Position numbers and translations under genes: made by a program. From positions 1 to 34,540 of the forward strand of contig JANWJP010000070.1 in the NCBI GenBank assembly GCA_025451895.1: a stretch of DNA of 34,540 bases, written 5' to 3'. The DNA comes from Robertmurraya sp. Lineage in GTDB: Bacteria; Bacillota; Bacilli; Bacillales; Cytobacillaceae. Below the pieces are notes generated by a model. It searched no databases. It was not told the origin of the DNA and worked only from the letters and a program-made list of their open reading frames with translations. Of the stretch, positions 22,011 through 29,513 are shown piece after piece (positions within the stretch are counted from its first letter, which is position 1; each line of letters starts with the position of its first letter).

Positions 22011-22644
22011 GGTTTTGATTGCAGATGATCACATTTTAATAAGGAAAGGCATCCGGCTTCTGCTTGAGACCTTTGACGATATTGAAGTGGCCGCTGAAGC
22101 CGGAGACGGTGAGGAAGCCATTCGCATGACAGGAAAACATCAACCCCATGTCATTTTAATGGATTTATCCATGCCCGGCGGAATTGACGGATTTACTGCC
22201 ATAAAAGAAATTATGAAAAGGTATCCTGATGTAAAGGTAATTATTCTGACGATGCATGATGAGGAAGCATACATCCGGAAAGCGGTTGAACTTCAGGCAC
22301 ACGGATATATTTTGAAAAAGAGCCGCGGAAACGAGCTCTTTGAAGCTATACAGTCCGTTCATAAGGGAAAGCGCTTTTACCGGACGGGAATCCCGGAAGA
22401 TCAGATTAATAAAATGTTTAAAAACCGGGGGAGGAGAAGGTCCATTTTAACAAACAGGGAGCAGGAAATTGTCCGTTTGACCGTGCTCGGCTATTCGAAT
22501 TTGGAAATGGCCGAAAAATTGTCCATCAGTCATAAAACAGTTGAGAATCATAAAGCAAATATCATGTGCAAGCTTCAATTGAAAAATAAGCAGGAACTCA
22601 TTCAGTATGCGATTCAAAATCATTATCATACTTTGCCGAGGTAA
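21997..22644 (+). CDS. NarL/NreC-type response regulator
   Basis: The protein has 215 residues from the ATG at 21997, which has GGAGG 6 bases upstream; the longer in-frame start at 21982 overlaps that site. The receiver domain begins MIKVLIADDHILIRKG with the acidic pair, has phospho-acceptor Asp56 in HVILMDLSMPGG, the conserved Thr in VIILTMHDEE and the Lys in ILKKS. The LuxR-type DNA-binding domain runs from about 150: LTNREQEIVRLTVLGYSNLEMAEKL and SHKTVENHKANIMCKLQL, the recognition helix. It is the cognate partner of the overlapping kinase gene. Its targets are not visible, although the sulfide cluster is immediately upstream. A terminator follows after 40 bp. Confidence 0.92.
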   Translation: MDMIKVLIADDHILIRKGIRLLLETFDDIEVAAEAGDGEEAIRMTGKHQPHVILMDLSMPGGIDGFTAIKEIMKRYPDVKVIILTMHDEEAYIRKAVELQAHGYILKKSRGNELFEAIQSVHKGKRFYRTGIPEDQINKMFKNRGRRRSILTNREQEIVRLTVLGYSNLEMAEKLSISHKTVENHKANIMCKLQLKNKQELIQYAIQNHYHTLPR

Positions 22645-22686
22645 GCTGATGTTGGCTTGCAGCATTTTACTCCGCTGCAGGAATCA

Positions 22687-22713
22687 GTATCCGTTTCAAA
22701 CGGATATTTTTTT
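22687..22713 (+). terminator. Terminator of the two-component operon
   Basis: ATCCGTTT and AAACGGAT pair around CA or a slightly larger loop, followed by a run of seven or eight T residues. Confidence 0.8.
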
Positions 22714-22744
22714 AATTTTTTCAAAATAATTATATAACAGATGT

Positions 22745-22773
22745 TGACAATTTAGTTCTGTTATAGTACAGTT
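22745..22773 (+). promoter_or_regulatory. SigA-type promoter of the Cys-rich mini-protein
   Basis: A perfect TTGACA near 22744-22749 is followed after 17 bp by TACAGT. TATAGT occurs earlier, at a spacing of only 12 bp. The start codon lies about 30 bp beyond the -10 box. Confidence 0.6.
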
Positions 22774-22801
22774 TAAGTAACAAATGGAGGAGGCGGTAAT
22801 A

Positions 22802-22924
22802 ATGATTGAAATGAACACAAAGCCAATTGTTAAGGAATGTCGTGAGTGCGGATGTGAATTTTATGAAAAGCAGGAATCAATTCTTTATGAATGCGAGCAC
22901 TGTATTGGCACTTATGAAGAATAA
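22802..22924 (+). CDS. 40-residue Cys-rich (zinc-ribbon-like) mini-protein
   Basis: This short frame encodes 40 residues. It is supported by its own TTGACA promoter, a strong GGAGGAGG ribosome site about 9 bases before the ATG at 22802, and a strong terminator about 80 bp downstream. It contains C-x2-C-x-C near residues 13-18 (ECRECGCEF) and C-x2-C near 32-35 (YECEHCIG). That makes five cysteines, so CxxC...CxxC can bind one zinc or an iron-sulfur cluster in a rubredoxin or zinc-ribbon-like hairpin. The rest is acidic. I do not recognise a named family. Its cysteines and its position after the sulfide/redox genes invite a redox or metal role, but that is inference. Confidence 0.75.
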   Translation: MIEMNTKPIVKECRECGCEFYEKQESILYECEHCIGTYEE

Positions 22925-23002
22925 TCGGAGCAATCAAACTTTAATTCCGGAAGAAAATTCAGAAAATTTATATCATTCCGTCGCATTTCTGGAACAATTA
23001 AT

Positions 23003-23037
23003 AAAACCCGCTTCTTACTGTGGAAGCGGGTTTTTTC
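23003..23037. terminator. Bidirectional terminator
   Basis: AAAACCCGCTTC and GAAGCGGGTTTTTT form a perfect 12-bp stem around TTACTGTG. It serves the mini-protein gene on the plus strand and, through its A run, the yxcD-type gene that ends at 23044 on the minus strand. Confidence 0.9.
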
Positions 23038-23043
23038 GTATTT

Positions 23044-23334
23044 TCAGTTGATATGGGCGATAATCCCTTGTTCATCGTCTAAGACAAGCTCGATCCCTGA
23101 ATAAGGATCTTCGTTTAAAAACTCATCCAGCCACATTCTCAATGCCTCGATAATATTGGCAGTGATAAGGATCTGTTTCCGTCCGTTTGCATAGGCCTCG
23201 GCAGAAAAACCGCCATGTTCGTCATCGTAAATTAATTCAATTTCTACTTCTTCCGGCCTGATTTGTTTTTTGCGGGCAATGTAAACACATAATGCGTTAA
23301 CAATATCTTGTTCTGATATGATTAGCCTCGCCAT
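23044..23334 (-). CDS. yxcD: YxcD-family (DUF2653) protein
   Basis: The protein has 96 residues, the length of the Bacillus YxcD/DUF2653 family. It reads ISEQDIVNALCVYIARKKQ, then a strand EVEIELIYDDEHGGFSAEAYANGR, a helix NIIEALRMWLDEFLNEDP and a final acidic strand. There are no membrane segments or catalytic motifs; the function is unknown. Its start overlaps the last 13 bases of the upstream membrane protein gene, and no independent ribosome site stands out, so translation is coupled. In Bacillus genomes the same partner is usually found next to it, suggesting joint function. Confidence 0.78.
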   Translation of the reverse strand: MARLIISEQDIVNALCVYIARKKQIRPEEVEIELIYDDEHGGFSAEAYANGRKQILITANIIEALRMWLDEFLNEDPYSGIELVLDDEQGIIAHIN

Positions 23335-23777
23335 GGATTCGTCTCATCTTTCTTTTTCCGATCTTTAAAGTAAGCAAAAATCCTGGCACTGATTGCAATC
23401 AATGCAACGATTGCCAAAACGTTGATAAGCAGGCCGAGGATGGAACCGAATATGCCCCAGTCACCGAGTAAACCACCGAGCAAAAGCCCTGCCAGGCCGC
23501 CCATCATTAATCCTCCCCAAAATCCTCCCTTTGAAGAGGTGCCTTGATCCGTTTTGTTGGCTGTACTTTTATTTGCAGTAGATTTTTGTTCATCTGCCTT
23601 TTTATTTTGGAAAAAGCTGTTATTTGAGTTTTGACTGTTTTTATTCGTGTTAAAGCTCTTCTTGCCGGAACTGTACCGTTTAGCTTCTACTGTTTGAACA
23701 TCGTCCTGAAAAATAACGTTGCCGGCCGGACTAAATACAAGGGCGGCAGTAAGCAATGCTGCAATCAATTTTTTCAA
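23322..23777 (-). CDS. Secreted or membrane-anchored Gly/Asn-rich protein, YxcD partner
   Basis: The protein has 151 residues from a TTG at 23777 with GGGGGG about 8 bases upstream. Residues 1-33 are an export signal (MKKLIAALLTAALVFSPAG). A low-complexity polar segment follows (about 35-85, rich in Asn, Lys, Ser, with a repeated STANK), then a glycine-rich stretch GGFWGGLMMGGLAGLLLGGLLG and a membrane helix ILGLLINVLAIVALIAISARIFAYF, ending in a charged cytoplasmic tail. The glycine-rich region before a helix resembles the Tim44-like or glycine-zipper proteins seen in many bacteria. The role is unknown. It is the first gene of a two-gene unit with yxcD, and a nested palindrome lies about 50-90 bp upstream. 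Confidence 0.75.
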   Translation of the reverse strand: MKKLIAALLTAALVFSPAGNVIFQDDVQTVEAKRYSSGKKSFNTNKNSQNSNNSFFQNKKADEQKSTANKSTANKTDQGTSSKGGFWGGLMMGGLAGLLLGGLLGDWGIFGSILGLLINVLAIVALIAISARIFAYFKDRKKKDETNPWRG

Positions 23778-23825
23778 AATAAAATCCCCCCGAATATAAA
23801 TGTTACTTATTTTTTGTAATCATTT

Positions 23826-23865
23826 TTTCTTGAACGGTTATTGTTTACGTAAAACGTTCAAGAAA
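23826..23865 (-). promoter_or_regulatory. Nested inverted repeat upstream of the YxcD unit
   Basis: TTTCTTGAACG and CGTTCAAGAAA are perfect 11-bp arms. Their 18-nt spacer contains a second perfect palindrome, TTTACGTAAA. It lies about 50-90 bp upstream of the minus-strand start, where an operator would be expected. There is no U tract beyond it, so it is less likely to be a terminator. Confidence 0.55.
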
Positions 23866-24257
23866 GTTTCATATAAGGATTATTTTCTTAACTTTTATTG
23901 ATTATTTCAAGTAAAAAGTTTGCCGGGCCGATGTCCCGGAAAATGGAAGGAAACAGTTATTGAAATTGCAGAGCGGCCACTTTACAAAAAGAATAGATTG
24001 AAAGAAATCAGGGGAAGAAAAATAATCAGGAAGAAGAAAATACGGAAAAAATTCTCAGAAAAAGATTATCAGTTTTTTAAGTTAGAATTTTGTTCGCGTA
24101 TTTTCAAAATTACTTAACACAAAAATGAAAGAATCATTTCAGGAATTTTTCAAATTATTTTAAAGCTGATACAGCCGGAATTGTACACGCATCAGTTAAT
24201 AGTTAAAATACTTTTTTCGACAATATTCATGTTTTAGAGAAATACTTTTAATCGTTT

Positions 24258-24274
24258 TGTAACATTTTTGATAC
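24258..24274 (+). promoter_or_regulatory. WalR-like box
   Basis: TGTAACATTTTTGATAC matches the WalR (YycF) direct repeat TGTWAH-N5-TGTWAH at 11 of 12 positions. It ends 11 bp before an extended -10 box (TGTTAAAAT, 24283-24290), so it covers the -35 area, as at WalR-activated wall hydrolase promoters. Confidence 0.5.
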
Positions 24275-24312
24275 AATATTTTGTTAAAATGTGTCGTACA
24301 GGAGGAAAAAGT

Positions 24313-25395
24313 ATGCCAATATCTAAAAGAATAATACTTTTAATAACAACATGCCTGCTGTTCTTTTCCGGTTCAGTTGTTATTTATGCACAAACTGACA
24401 AAAGTTCTTTGGAAAGAATAGAAAAACATGTAAGAGAAAAAGAAAAAGAGAAGAACTCTGTCAATGCGGAACTTAAAGCGATTGAAAAAGAGATTCAATC
24501 CATAAATGATATGATGTCCCGCAATAAAGCAATTATGGCTGTAACAGAAAAAAGAATATCTGACATCAACAAAAGAATAGAAGCTAAAAAAGAAGAAATT
24601 ATTTTCTTGCAGGAAAGAATCCTTGCCCGCAAAGATATTATGAAGCAAAGGCTGGTAGCCCTTCAGCACGATCACAAACTTAGTATATTTATAGAAGTTT
24701 TAGCAGGGGCTGAAAGCTTCAGTGACTTTATAGACAGGGCAAGCGCTCTCAGCACCCTGTTCGATGCAGATAAAGAGCTTCTGCAATCTCAGGAAAGAGA
24801 TATGAAAAAACTGGAAGAAGAGAAAAAAGAAATTGACAAACAGCAGGAGATGCTCTTAAAAGAACAAAACAGACTGAAGCAGATACAGCAAAATCTGGCC
24901 AAAAATTTGGAAAGTAAAGAAAAAGTCCTGGAGAATGTACGACAAAAGCTCGAAAAAATCAATTCTGAATTAAGCGGAGCACAAAGGGAAAAAGCAGCCA
25001 TTGAAGCGAAACTGAATGCCACCAGGGACATGGCGGCAAGAGAGCGGGAAGCTGCAAACAATGGCAGTCAATCTTCTCCTGACACACAAACTCCCGGCGG
25101 GGATATTAAAGGCATGGAAATGTATGTAGTTGCAACTGCATACAGCCATGAGGAAAACGGAGCGTATACCCGATTAGGCTATAATATTCGTGAAAATCCG
25201 CATATGAAATTAATTGCCGTAGATCCGAAAGTAATCCCCCTTGGTTCAAAAGTATGGGTGGAGGGCTATGGCGTAGCGATTGCCGGTGACACCGGCGGGG
25301 CAATTAAAGGATACAAAATTGATGTATTGATGCCGACACGGGCCGATGCGCTCAAATGGGGACGTAAAACAGTAAAGATTATTGTCCTCGATTAA
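24313..25395 (+). CDS. Secreted coiled-coil protein with C-terminal 3D domain
   Basis: The protein has 360 residues from the ATG at 24313 (AGGAGG 7 bases upstream). Residues 1-28 are a signal peptide ending VIYAQ. Residues about 30-250 are a long coiled coil rich in Glu, Lys and Gln. It resembles the N-terminal domain of CwlO/PcsB-type wall proteins, including the LVALQHDHKLSIFIEVLAGAESFSDF hinge. Residues about 272-360 are a 3D domain: VVATAYSHEENGAYTR, AVDPKVIPLGSKVWVEG and GDTGGAIKGYKIDV, with the three Asp of the MltA-like fold. 3D proteins such as YocH cut or bind peptidoglycan. A coiled coil of the CwlO type usually docks on FtsEX or membranes, so the enzyme may be a regulated wall hydrolase. 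Confidence 0.87.
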   Translation: MPISKRIILLITTCLLFFSGSVVIYAQTDKSSLERIEKHVREKEKEKNSVNAELKAIEKEIQSINDMMSRNKAIMAVTEKRISDINKRIEAKKEEIIFLQERILARKDIMKQRLVALQHDHKLSIFIEVLAGAESFSDFIDRASALSTLFDADKELLQSQERDMKKLEEEKKEIDKQQEMLLKEQNRLKQIQQNLAKNLESKEKVLENVRQKLEKINSELSGAQREKAAIEAKLNATRDMAAREREAANNGSQSSPDTQTPGGDIKGMEMYVVATAYSHEENGAYTRLGYNIRENPHMKLIAVDPKVIPLGSKVWVEGYGVAIAGDTGGAIKGYKIDVLMPTRADALKWGRKTVKIIVLD

Positions 25396-25422
25396 GTAGA
25401 CTGAACGTACTATTGTAAAAGA

Positions 25423-25463
25423 AAAAAAGACGGTGTCCAATGACGGGCAGCGTCTTTTTTTAT
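25423..25463 (+). terminator. Terminator of the 3D-domain gene and intron insertion site
   Basis: AAAAAAAGACG pairs with CGTCTTTTTTT; the upper stem (TGTCC/GGGCA) has a G-G mismatch and a wobble pair. The degenerate group II intron begins 2-3 bases after the T run, the usual target for group IIC introns. Confidence 0.8.
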
Positions 25464-26082
25464 GTGCGCCCGGCATGGGTGTAATCTCTAGGGTGAAAGT
25501 CCCGAGCCGTGAAGGCAGAAGTAGTGGTTAGCTTAACGCAAGGGTGTCCGCGGTGACGCGGAATCTGAAGGAAGCGGGCGGCAAACTTCCGGTCTGAGGA
25601 ACACGAACTTCATACAAGGCTAAGGTATCATTGGATGAGTTTGCAAAACCAAGTCCTTTCTGCCGAAGGTGATACAAGGTAAATGAACCAGATATTCTGA
25701 TGGGATGGTGTGGATATTTTGCGTTAGCTGATACGAAAAGTATCTTTGGAAAACTCGACGGTTGGATTCGAAGAAGACTCCGTATGTGTTTGTGGAAAGA
25801 GTGGAAGAAACCAAGGACAAAGATACGTAACCTCATTAAATTAGGTGTTCCCAAATAGAAGGCTTATGAATGGGGGAATAGCAGGAAAGGTTATTGGCGA
25901 ATTTCCAAAAGCCCGATATTAAATAGTACCCTTGGCAATTCCTACTGAAGTAACCAAGGGCTCAAAAGTCTACTAGAACGTTATGAATTCTTGCGTCATT
26001 TATCTTAATTGAACCGCCGTATACGGATCCGTACGTACGGTGGTGTGAGAGGACGGGAGCTAACCGCTCCTTCCTACTCGAA
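25464..26082 (+). mobile_element. Degenerate group IIC (bacterial class C) intron
   Basis: It starts GTGCGCCCGGCATGGGTG, the conserved 5' end of Bacillus class C introns, followed by recognisable domain I (AGGGTGAAAGTCCCGAGCCGT, GGAATCTGAAGGAAGC, CAAACTTCCGGTCTGAGGAA in pieces). It ends with domain V (GAACCGCCGTATACGG and CGTACGTACGGTGGTGTGAG) and a domain VI hairpin near 26051-26073. Total length is about 620 bp against roughly 1.8-2 kb for an intact element. The reverse transcriptase core and most of the internal part are missing, leaving only the maturase C-terminus. The 3' boundary is accurate to a few bases. It follows an intrinsic terminator directly, in the same direction, as expected for this class. 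Confidence 0.9.
25700..26008 (+). pseudogene. C-terminal remnant of the intron-encoded protein
   Basis: In one frame the sequence reads GWCGYFALADTKSIFGKLDGW, then RRRLRMCLWKEWKKPRTK and RNLIKLGVPK, a TAG, KAYEWGNSRKGYWRISKSP, LNSTLGNSY, a TGA, SNQGLKSLLERYEFLRHLS and a TAA. This is the maturase (domain X) end of a group IIC reverse transcriptase. The two internal stops fall where family members have Trp, so each is a single TGG to TAG or TGA change. Everything upstream of GWCGYF, including the reverse transcriptase motifs, is deleted. Confidence 0.9.
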
Positions 26083-26125
26083 TGATATAGAAAGCCATAC
26101 ACAGACAAACGTTTCGGGAGTCTAA

Positions 26126-27490
26126 TCAGGAGTAAATTTCATCCGGCCGCGTGATTGCCTGCTCGGTGAGATAGACGGAGTAAGCAAGGGAAAGCTTTCT
26201 CGTCAGTATTTCAAAATTTTTCAAACGGGGGTGTGTAAAAATCGTGCGGCCCGGTTTTGAATTTGCTTCAAAAAGCCAGACTCTGCCATCCCGGTCAATT
26301 CCAATATCAAATCCAATTTCGGCAATGATTCCGTCCATTTGCTTTTCAAGGCCTTTGCTCAGTTCAAGGCAGGCTTCAGTCAGTTTTGCAGTTATGTCTG
26401 CCTGATCTTCTTTTTCCGGAAATATTTCTTCAATCGTTTGAATCGAACCTCCGTTGCGAATATGGGTTGTGGCGCTTCCGCGGCTGGCTAATTTCGCTGC
26501 GATTGCAGATAACTGCCATTGTCCGCGATGGTCTTTATTGGTATGCACCCGGAAATCGACAGGTCTTTGATCGATGCGGAGCAAATGAATTCCCTGCTGA
26601 ACAAGCATTTTATCAGGGCGGCGCTTTTTAAATACATGAGAAAACAACCCTTCAAGGGATGAGAATCTTTTGAGTTTGTTTTGACCTTTGTCTTGATAAC
26701 GGCAGTAGTAACGGTCTTCATGTTTATCGTAAATAAGTTGATGAATTCCTGTTCCTGAACTTCCGTTTACCGGCTTTAAATAGACATGACCGTAATCAGA
26801 CAACATTCTTTCAATCAAATGCAGTGAGCGGAAAGGACTGGTTTCCGGAAGGTATTTTTTTGTGGACGGGTTTTCGGCCAACCTCTCAAAGACATCGAGT
26901 TTATTAAAAAAGCCCGGATTATACCATGGAATTAAGTACTCCTTCTGCAGCCGGTTTTTTATGTTTATTAAAGTTTCATTACTTTCATAGCGCCGGTTTG
27001 GAAGCCGGTCATAAATGACATTTGGAAAAGGGATTTCTTTTTGTTCCCAGTGATCTTCGTGACAGAACAAGCCGGTAATTGTTCCTTTTTCCCAATTAAT
27101 ATGGTCTTTTCCGAAAACAAAGGCATGAATCCCGACCGTTTTTTTTACGGACAGAAGCCGGGAAAAAAAGACCGTCCTTGCTCCGATTGGCCGTACTTCG
27201 GAGTCGGAAAAACCGGCTGTAAAAATCCCCACCAGCGGTCCGATAAACATGGTGTCATCATGGTAAAAAAGGTGGAGAGACATAGGCATTCCATGGAGCA
27301 GCAATTTTTCAGCCGCTTTGGAACTGATGCTTAAAATATTCTTTTCTTTCGGATGAGGCCGGCATTCTGCCTCAATGATCATTGTACCGAAAGCCACTTT
27401 GTTGATTTCAACCGGAGGAGTTAAGCCGGATGGATAAAAGACCACCGGTTTCTCTCCTTCGAATATCTCTACCGGATAATGTCTTTTCAT
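26126..27490 (-). CDS. YheC/YheD-family ATP-grasp protein (spore coat associated)
   Basis: The protein has 454 residues, close to B. subtilis YheD in length (YheC is shorter). Residues 1-95 form an N-terminal beta-rich domain (MKRHYPVEIFEGEKPVVFYPSG). The ATP-grasp part begins about 200: LSDYGHVYLKPVNGSSGTGIHQL is the ATP-binding lysine and glycine-rich loop, MLVQQGIHLLRIDQRPVDFRVHTNKD contains conserved acid and arginine positions, and the late GFDIGIDRDGRVWLFEANSKPGR holds the magnesium-binding E-x-N. It would join an amino or carboxyl group to an acyl phosphate; the substrate is not known. B. subtilis YheC and YheD are sporulation proteins, and YheD localises to the forming coat. The ATG follows AGGGAG. 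yheB is divergently transcribed next door. Confidence 0.87.
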   Translation of the reverse strand: MKRHYPVEIFEGEKPVVFYPSGLTPPVEINKVAFGTMIIEAECRPHPKEKNILSISSKAAEKLLLHGMPMSLHLFYHDDTMFIGPLVGIFTAGFSDSEVRPIGARTVFFSRLLSVKKTVGIHAFVFGKDHINWEKGTITGLFCHEDHWEQKEIPFPNVIYDRLPNRRYESNETLINIKNRLQKEYLIPWYNPGFFNKLDVFERLAENPSTKKYLPETSPFRSLHLIERMLSDYGHVYLKPVNGSSGTGIHQLIYDKHEDRYYCRYQDKGQNKLKRFSSLEGLFSHVFKKRRPDKMLVQQGIHLLRIDQRPVDFRVHTNKDHRGQWQLSAIAAKLASRGSATTHIRNGGSIQTIEEIFPEKEDQADITAKLTEACLELSKGLEKQMDGIIAEIGFDIGIDRDGRVWLFEANSKPGRTIFTHPRLKNFEILTRKLSLAYSVYLTEQAITRPDEIYS

Positions 27491-27779
27491 ATGTGTTTTC
27501 TCCCTTCACTTATGTCCTTGTTCCATCCTGTAAAACTTTTTTATAAAACATCAACCTTTAATAACATTTGCCCGGCAAAAGTTAGGAAAAGTTAAAACAT
27601 GGGTTTGAAGCAGTCAGGCCGGGTTTTATTTGCCTGGTTTTCATTATCCCGTTATAATAGTTTTGTTTAATGATGGAAAGAACAGTTTTGTAACATGACG
27701 GAATTTTGGGCGTATGCTGATACAGTATTTTATGAAAAGTGAAGATATTTGTGTCTGAAATAAAAGCGGAAGGTAGAGA
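27491..27779. other. Divergent promoter region, yheC/D family and yheB
   Basis: On the plus strand TTGCCT (27629-27634) and TATAAT (27653-27658) are separated by 18 bp and could drive yheB with a leader of about 115 nt. Nothing equally clear is seen for the minus-strand gene. Confidence 0.45.
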
Positions 27780-28922
27780 ATGATGAAAGCAATTTTAATG
27801 ATATTGTATATGATTGTGATTGGTGCGGCAATCGGAGCCTTGACGAATCACCTGGCTATTAAAATGTTGTTCCGCCCTCATAAACCTGTGTATATAGGGG
27901 AATGGCGGGTGCCCTTTACGCCGGGACTCATTCCGAAAAGAAGGGATGAGCTGGCCGTGCAATTGGGGTTGCTTGTTTCCAAACATTTATTGACTGCAGA
28001 GAGTATCCAGAAAAAAATTTTGACTGTTCATTTTCAAAAGGAAATGACTTATTTCGTGCAAAAGGAGTTGGAAAGGCTTCTCGGCAGTGATGAAAAGGTT
28101 GGTGTAATGTTAAAAAAGCTTGGATTGCCCCATGACAAGGAAAAATTGGATCATCAATTATTATCCATGATAAAAACGAGATTTACGGCCTTGTTGGACA
28201 CATACCGGGATCGGCCGATCCGTGCTTTTTTGTCTGAAGCGTTATTGGAAAAATTGGATTCCAAACTTCCTGTCATCAGTGCTTATATTTTAAAAAAAGG
28301 TGAAGATTTCTTTTCCAGTGAAGAGGGCAAAAGGAAAATTGCCGTGATGATTGATGATTTTGCCAGACAAAGAAGCGGAATGATGGGCAATATGCTGAAA
28401 TTGGTTTTGGCAAATGTTAATTTAACCGATAAAATCCAGCAGGAAATTTTAAAGTTCTTAAAAAATGAAGGTACAATTGATTTGGTAACCGCCATTTTAA
28501 GAACGGAATGGGAAAAGATTTTGAATTGGGAAGCGGGTATGATTGAAGAGCAAATCGGCCGGGAACAGATGTTGTCTTTAGTAGAAAAATATTCATTAAG
28601 GTTGATACAGACGGAACGGCTCCTGCAGACAAAAGCTTCCAGTTTATTTGCCTCTTTTAAGGATGAGATTATCGAAAGAATTGCTCCCGAGGCGGTCAGG
28701 CTGCTGTCTTTTTGGTTTTCGGAGAAAATCGTGGATATCCTCGGACGTCTTCGTCTCGAAGATTTGATTCGGGAGCAGGTAGAATCTTTTTCTGTCCAGC
28801 GACTGGAGGAAATGGTCCTTTTGATAACAAAGAGGGAGTTTAAAATGATTACTTATTTGGGGGGAGTACTCGGAGGGTTAATCGGTTTTTTTCAAGGATT
28901 GCTTGTCCTGTTCTTTGGATAA
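27780..28922 (+). CDS. yheB: DUF445 family membrane protein YheB
   Basis: The protein has 380 residues. It begins with a membrane helix (ILMILYMIVIGAAIGALTNHLAIKMLF) and continues FRPHKPVYIGEWRVPFTPGLIPKRRDELA. The A-x-TNxLAIxMLFxP and PFTPGLIPK stretches are the signature of DUF445. Most of the rest (residues 60-350) is helical and charged, and ends in a second membrane helix (YLGGVLGGLIGFFQGLLVLFF), so both termini are anchored. The function is unknown; in Bacillus it sits beside yheA and the yheC/yheD spore genes, as here. AAGG precedes an ATG pair at 27780/27783. Confidence 0.9.
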   Translation: MMKAILMILYMIVIGAAIGALTNHLAIKMLFRPHKPVYIGEWRVPFTPGLIPKRRDELAVQLGLLVSKHLLTAESIQKKILTVHFQKEMTYFVQKELERLLGSDEKVGVMLKKLGLPHDKEKLDHQLLSMIKTRFTALLDTYRDRPIRAFLSEALLEKLDSKLPVISAYILKKGEDFFSSEEGKRKIAVMIDDFARQRSGMMGNMLKLVLANVNLTDKIQQEILKFLKNEGTIDLVTAILRTEWEKILNWEAGMIEEQIGREQMLSLVEKYSLRLIQTERLLQTKASSLFASFKDEIIERIAPEAVRLLSFWFSEKIVDILGRLRLEDLIREQVESFSVQRLEEMVLLITKREFKMITYLGGVLGGLIGFFQGLLVLFFG

Positions 28923-29100
28923 ACTGATGATGAAAAATAAGTTGTTTTCACATTTTGAATGGGAAGAGGCTGTGTCTCAAAAGGAGAGTTTTCGGAAAAA
29001 TTTGTTTTATTACAATTGAGTTGCTTTCACCTATTCTTATTCATAGTTTGTTATAGTGAAATAGACCTAAAAATCCCCCTTGATAAGGAGCTGTTTATTA

Positions 29101-29459
29101 TGGCAGTCAATCTGCGTGAACGAGCATATGAACTGGAACAGGCAATTCGAAATTGCGGTGAATTTATTCAACTGAAAGAATTGCATGAAGCAATTCAAAA
29201 GGACGATATTGCCAGGAAGATGTTTGAAAATTTTCGCGATATGCAAGTGTTTTTACAGCAAAAACAAATGCTGGGCCAGGAAATTACTGATGAAGAAGTT
29301 CAAGAAGCGCAAAAAATGATTGCAAATGTTCAGCAGCATGAAGTGATTGGAAAGTTGATGGAAGCGGAAGAGCGCATGAGCAATCTTATTACGGAACTCA
29401 GCCAAATCATTATGAAACCTTTGGAAGAACTTTATGGCCCTGTACAGCCTCGAAATTAA
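29101..29459 (+). CDS. yheA: YheA, YlbF/YmcA-family protein
   Basis: The protein has 118 residues. The start at 29101 is clear (AAGGAG 7-8 bases upstream, VNLRERAYELEQAI next); a longer in-frame reading from 28959 is rejected because it is hydrophobic and has no ribosome site. The protein is entirely helical, with the YlbF/YmcA pattern AYELEQAIRNCGEFIQLKELHEAI, an F-RDMQ-LQQKQ middle and VIGKLMEAEERMSNLITELSQII. In B. subtilis, YlbF and YmcA form the Y-complex with YaaT, which promotes competence, sporulation and RNA maturation; YheA is a paralogue without a settled role. It follows yheB on the same strand and ends at a strong terminator. Confidence 0.9.
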
Positions 29460-29473
29460 TAAAGAAGTGCCGC

Positions 29474-29513
29474 AACCCGTTCACTGTAACAGATGAACGG
29501 GTTTATTATTTTG
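29474..29513 (+). terminator. Terminator of yheB-yheA
   Basis: AACCCGTTCA and TGAACGGGTT form a perfect 10-bp stem around CTGTAACAGA, followed by TATTATTTT. Confidence 0.8.

Larger units (their letters stand above)
23778..24312. other. Divergent intergenic region
   Basis: This 535-bp gap lies between the minus-strand YxcD unit and the plus-strand 3D-domain gene. It contains the nested inverted repeat at 23826-23865 and the WalR-like box at 24258-24274. An open frame at 23920-24117 is Lys-rich with no ribosome site and is probably chance. Confidence 0.5.

Noticed and set aside
23920-24117. 65-residue Lys/Arg-rich plus-strand frame upstream of the 3D-domain gene
   Set aside because: It has no ribosome site, and the basic composition simply reflects an A-rich stretch.
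25528-25854. 108-residue minus-strand frame in the intron region
   Set aside because: It is antisense to group II intron RNA and its maturase remnant, which explain the sequence completely.
28959-29100. Longer N-terminus for YheA
   Set aside because: The extension has no ribosome site and is hydrophobic, unlike the helical soluble family; AAGGAG fits the start at 29101.
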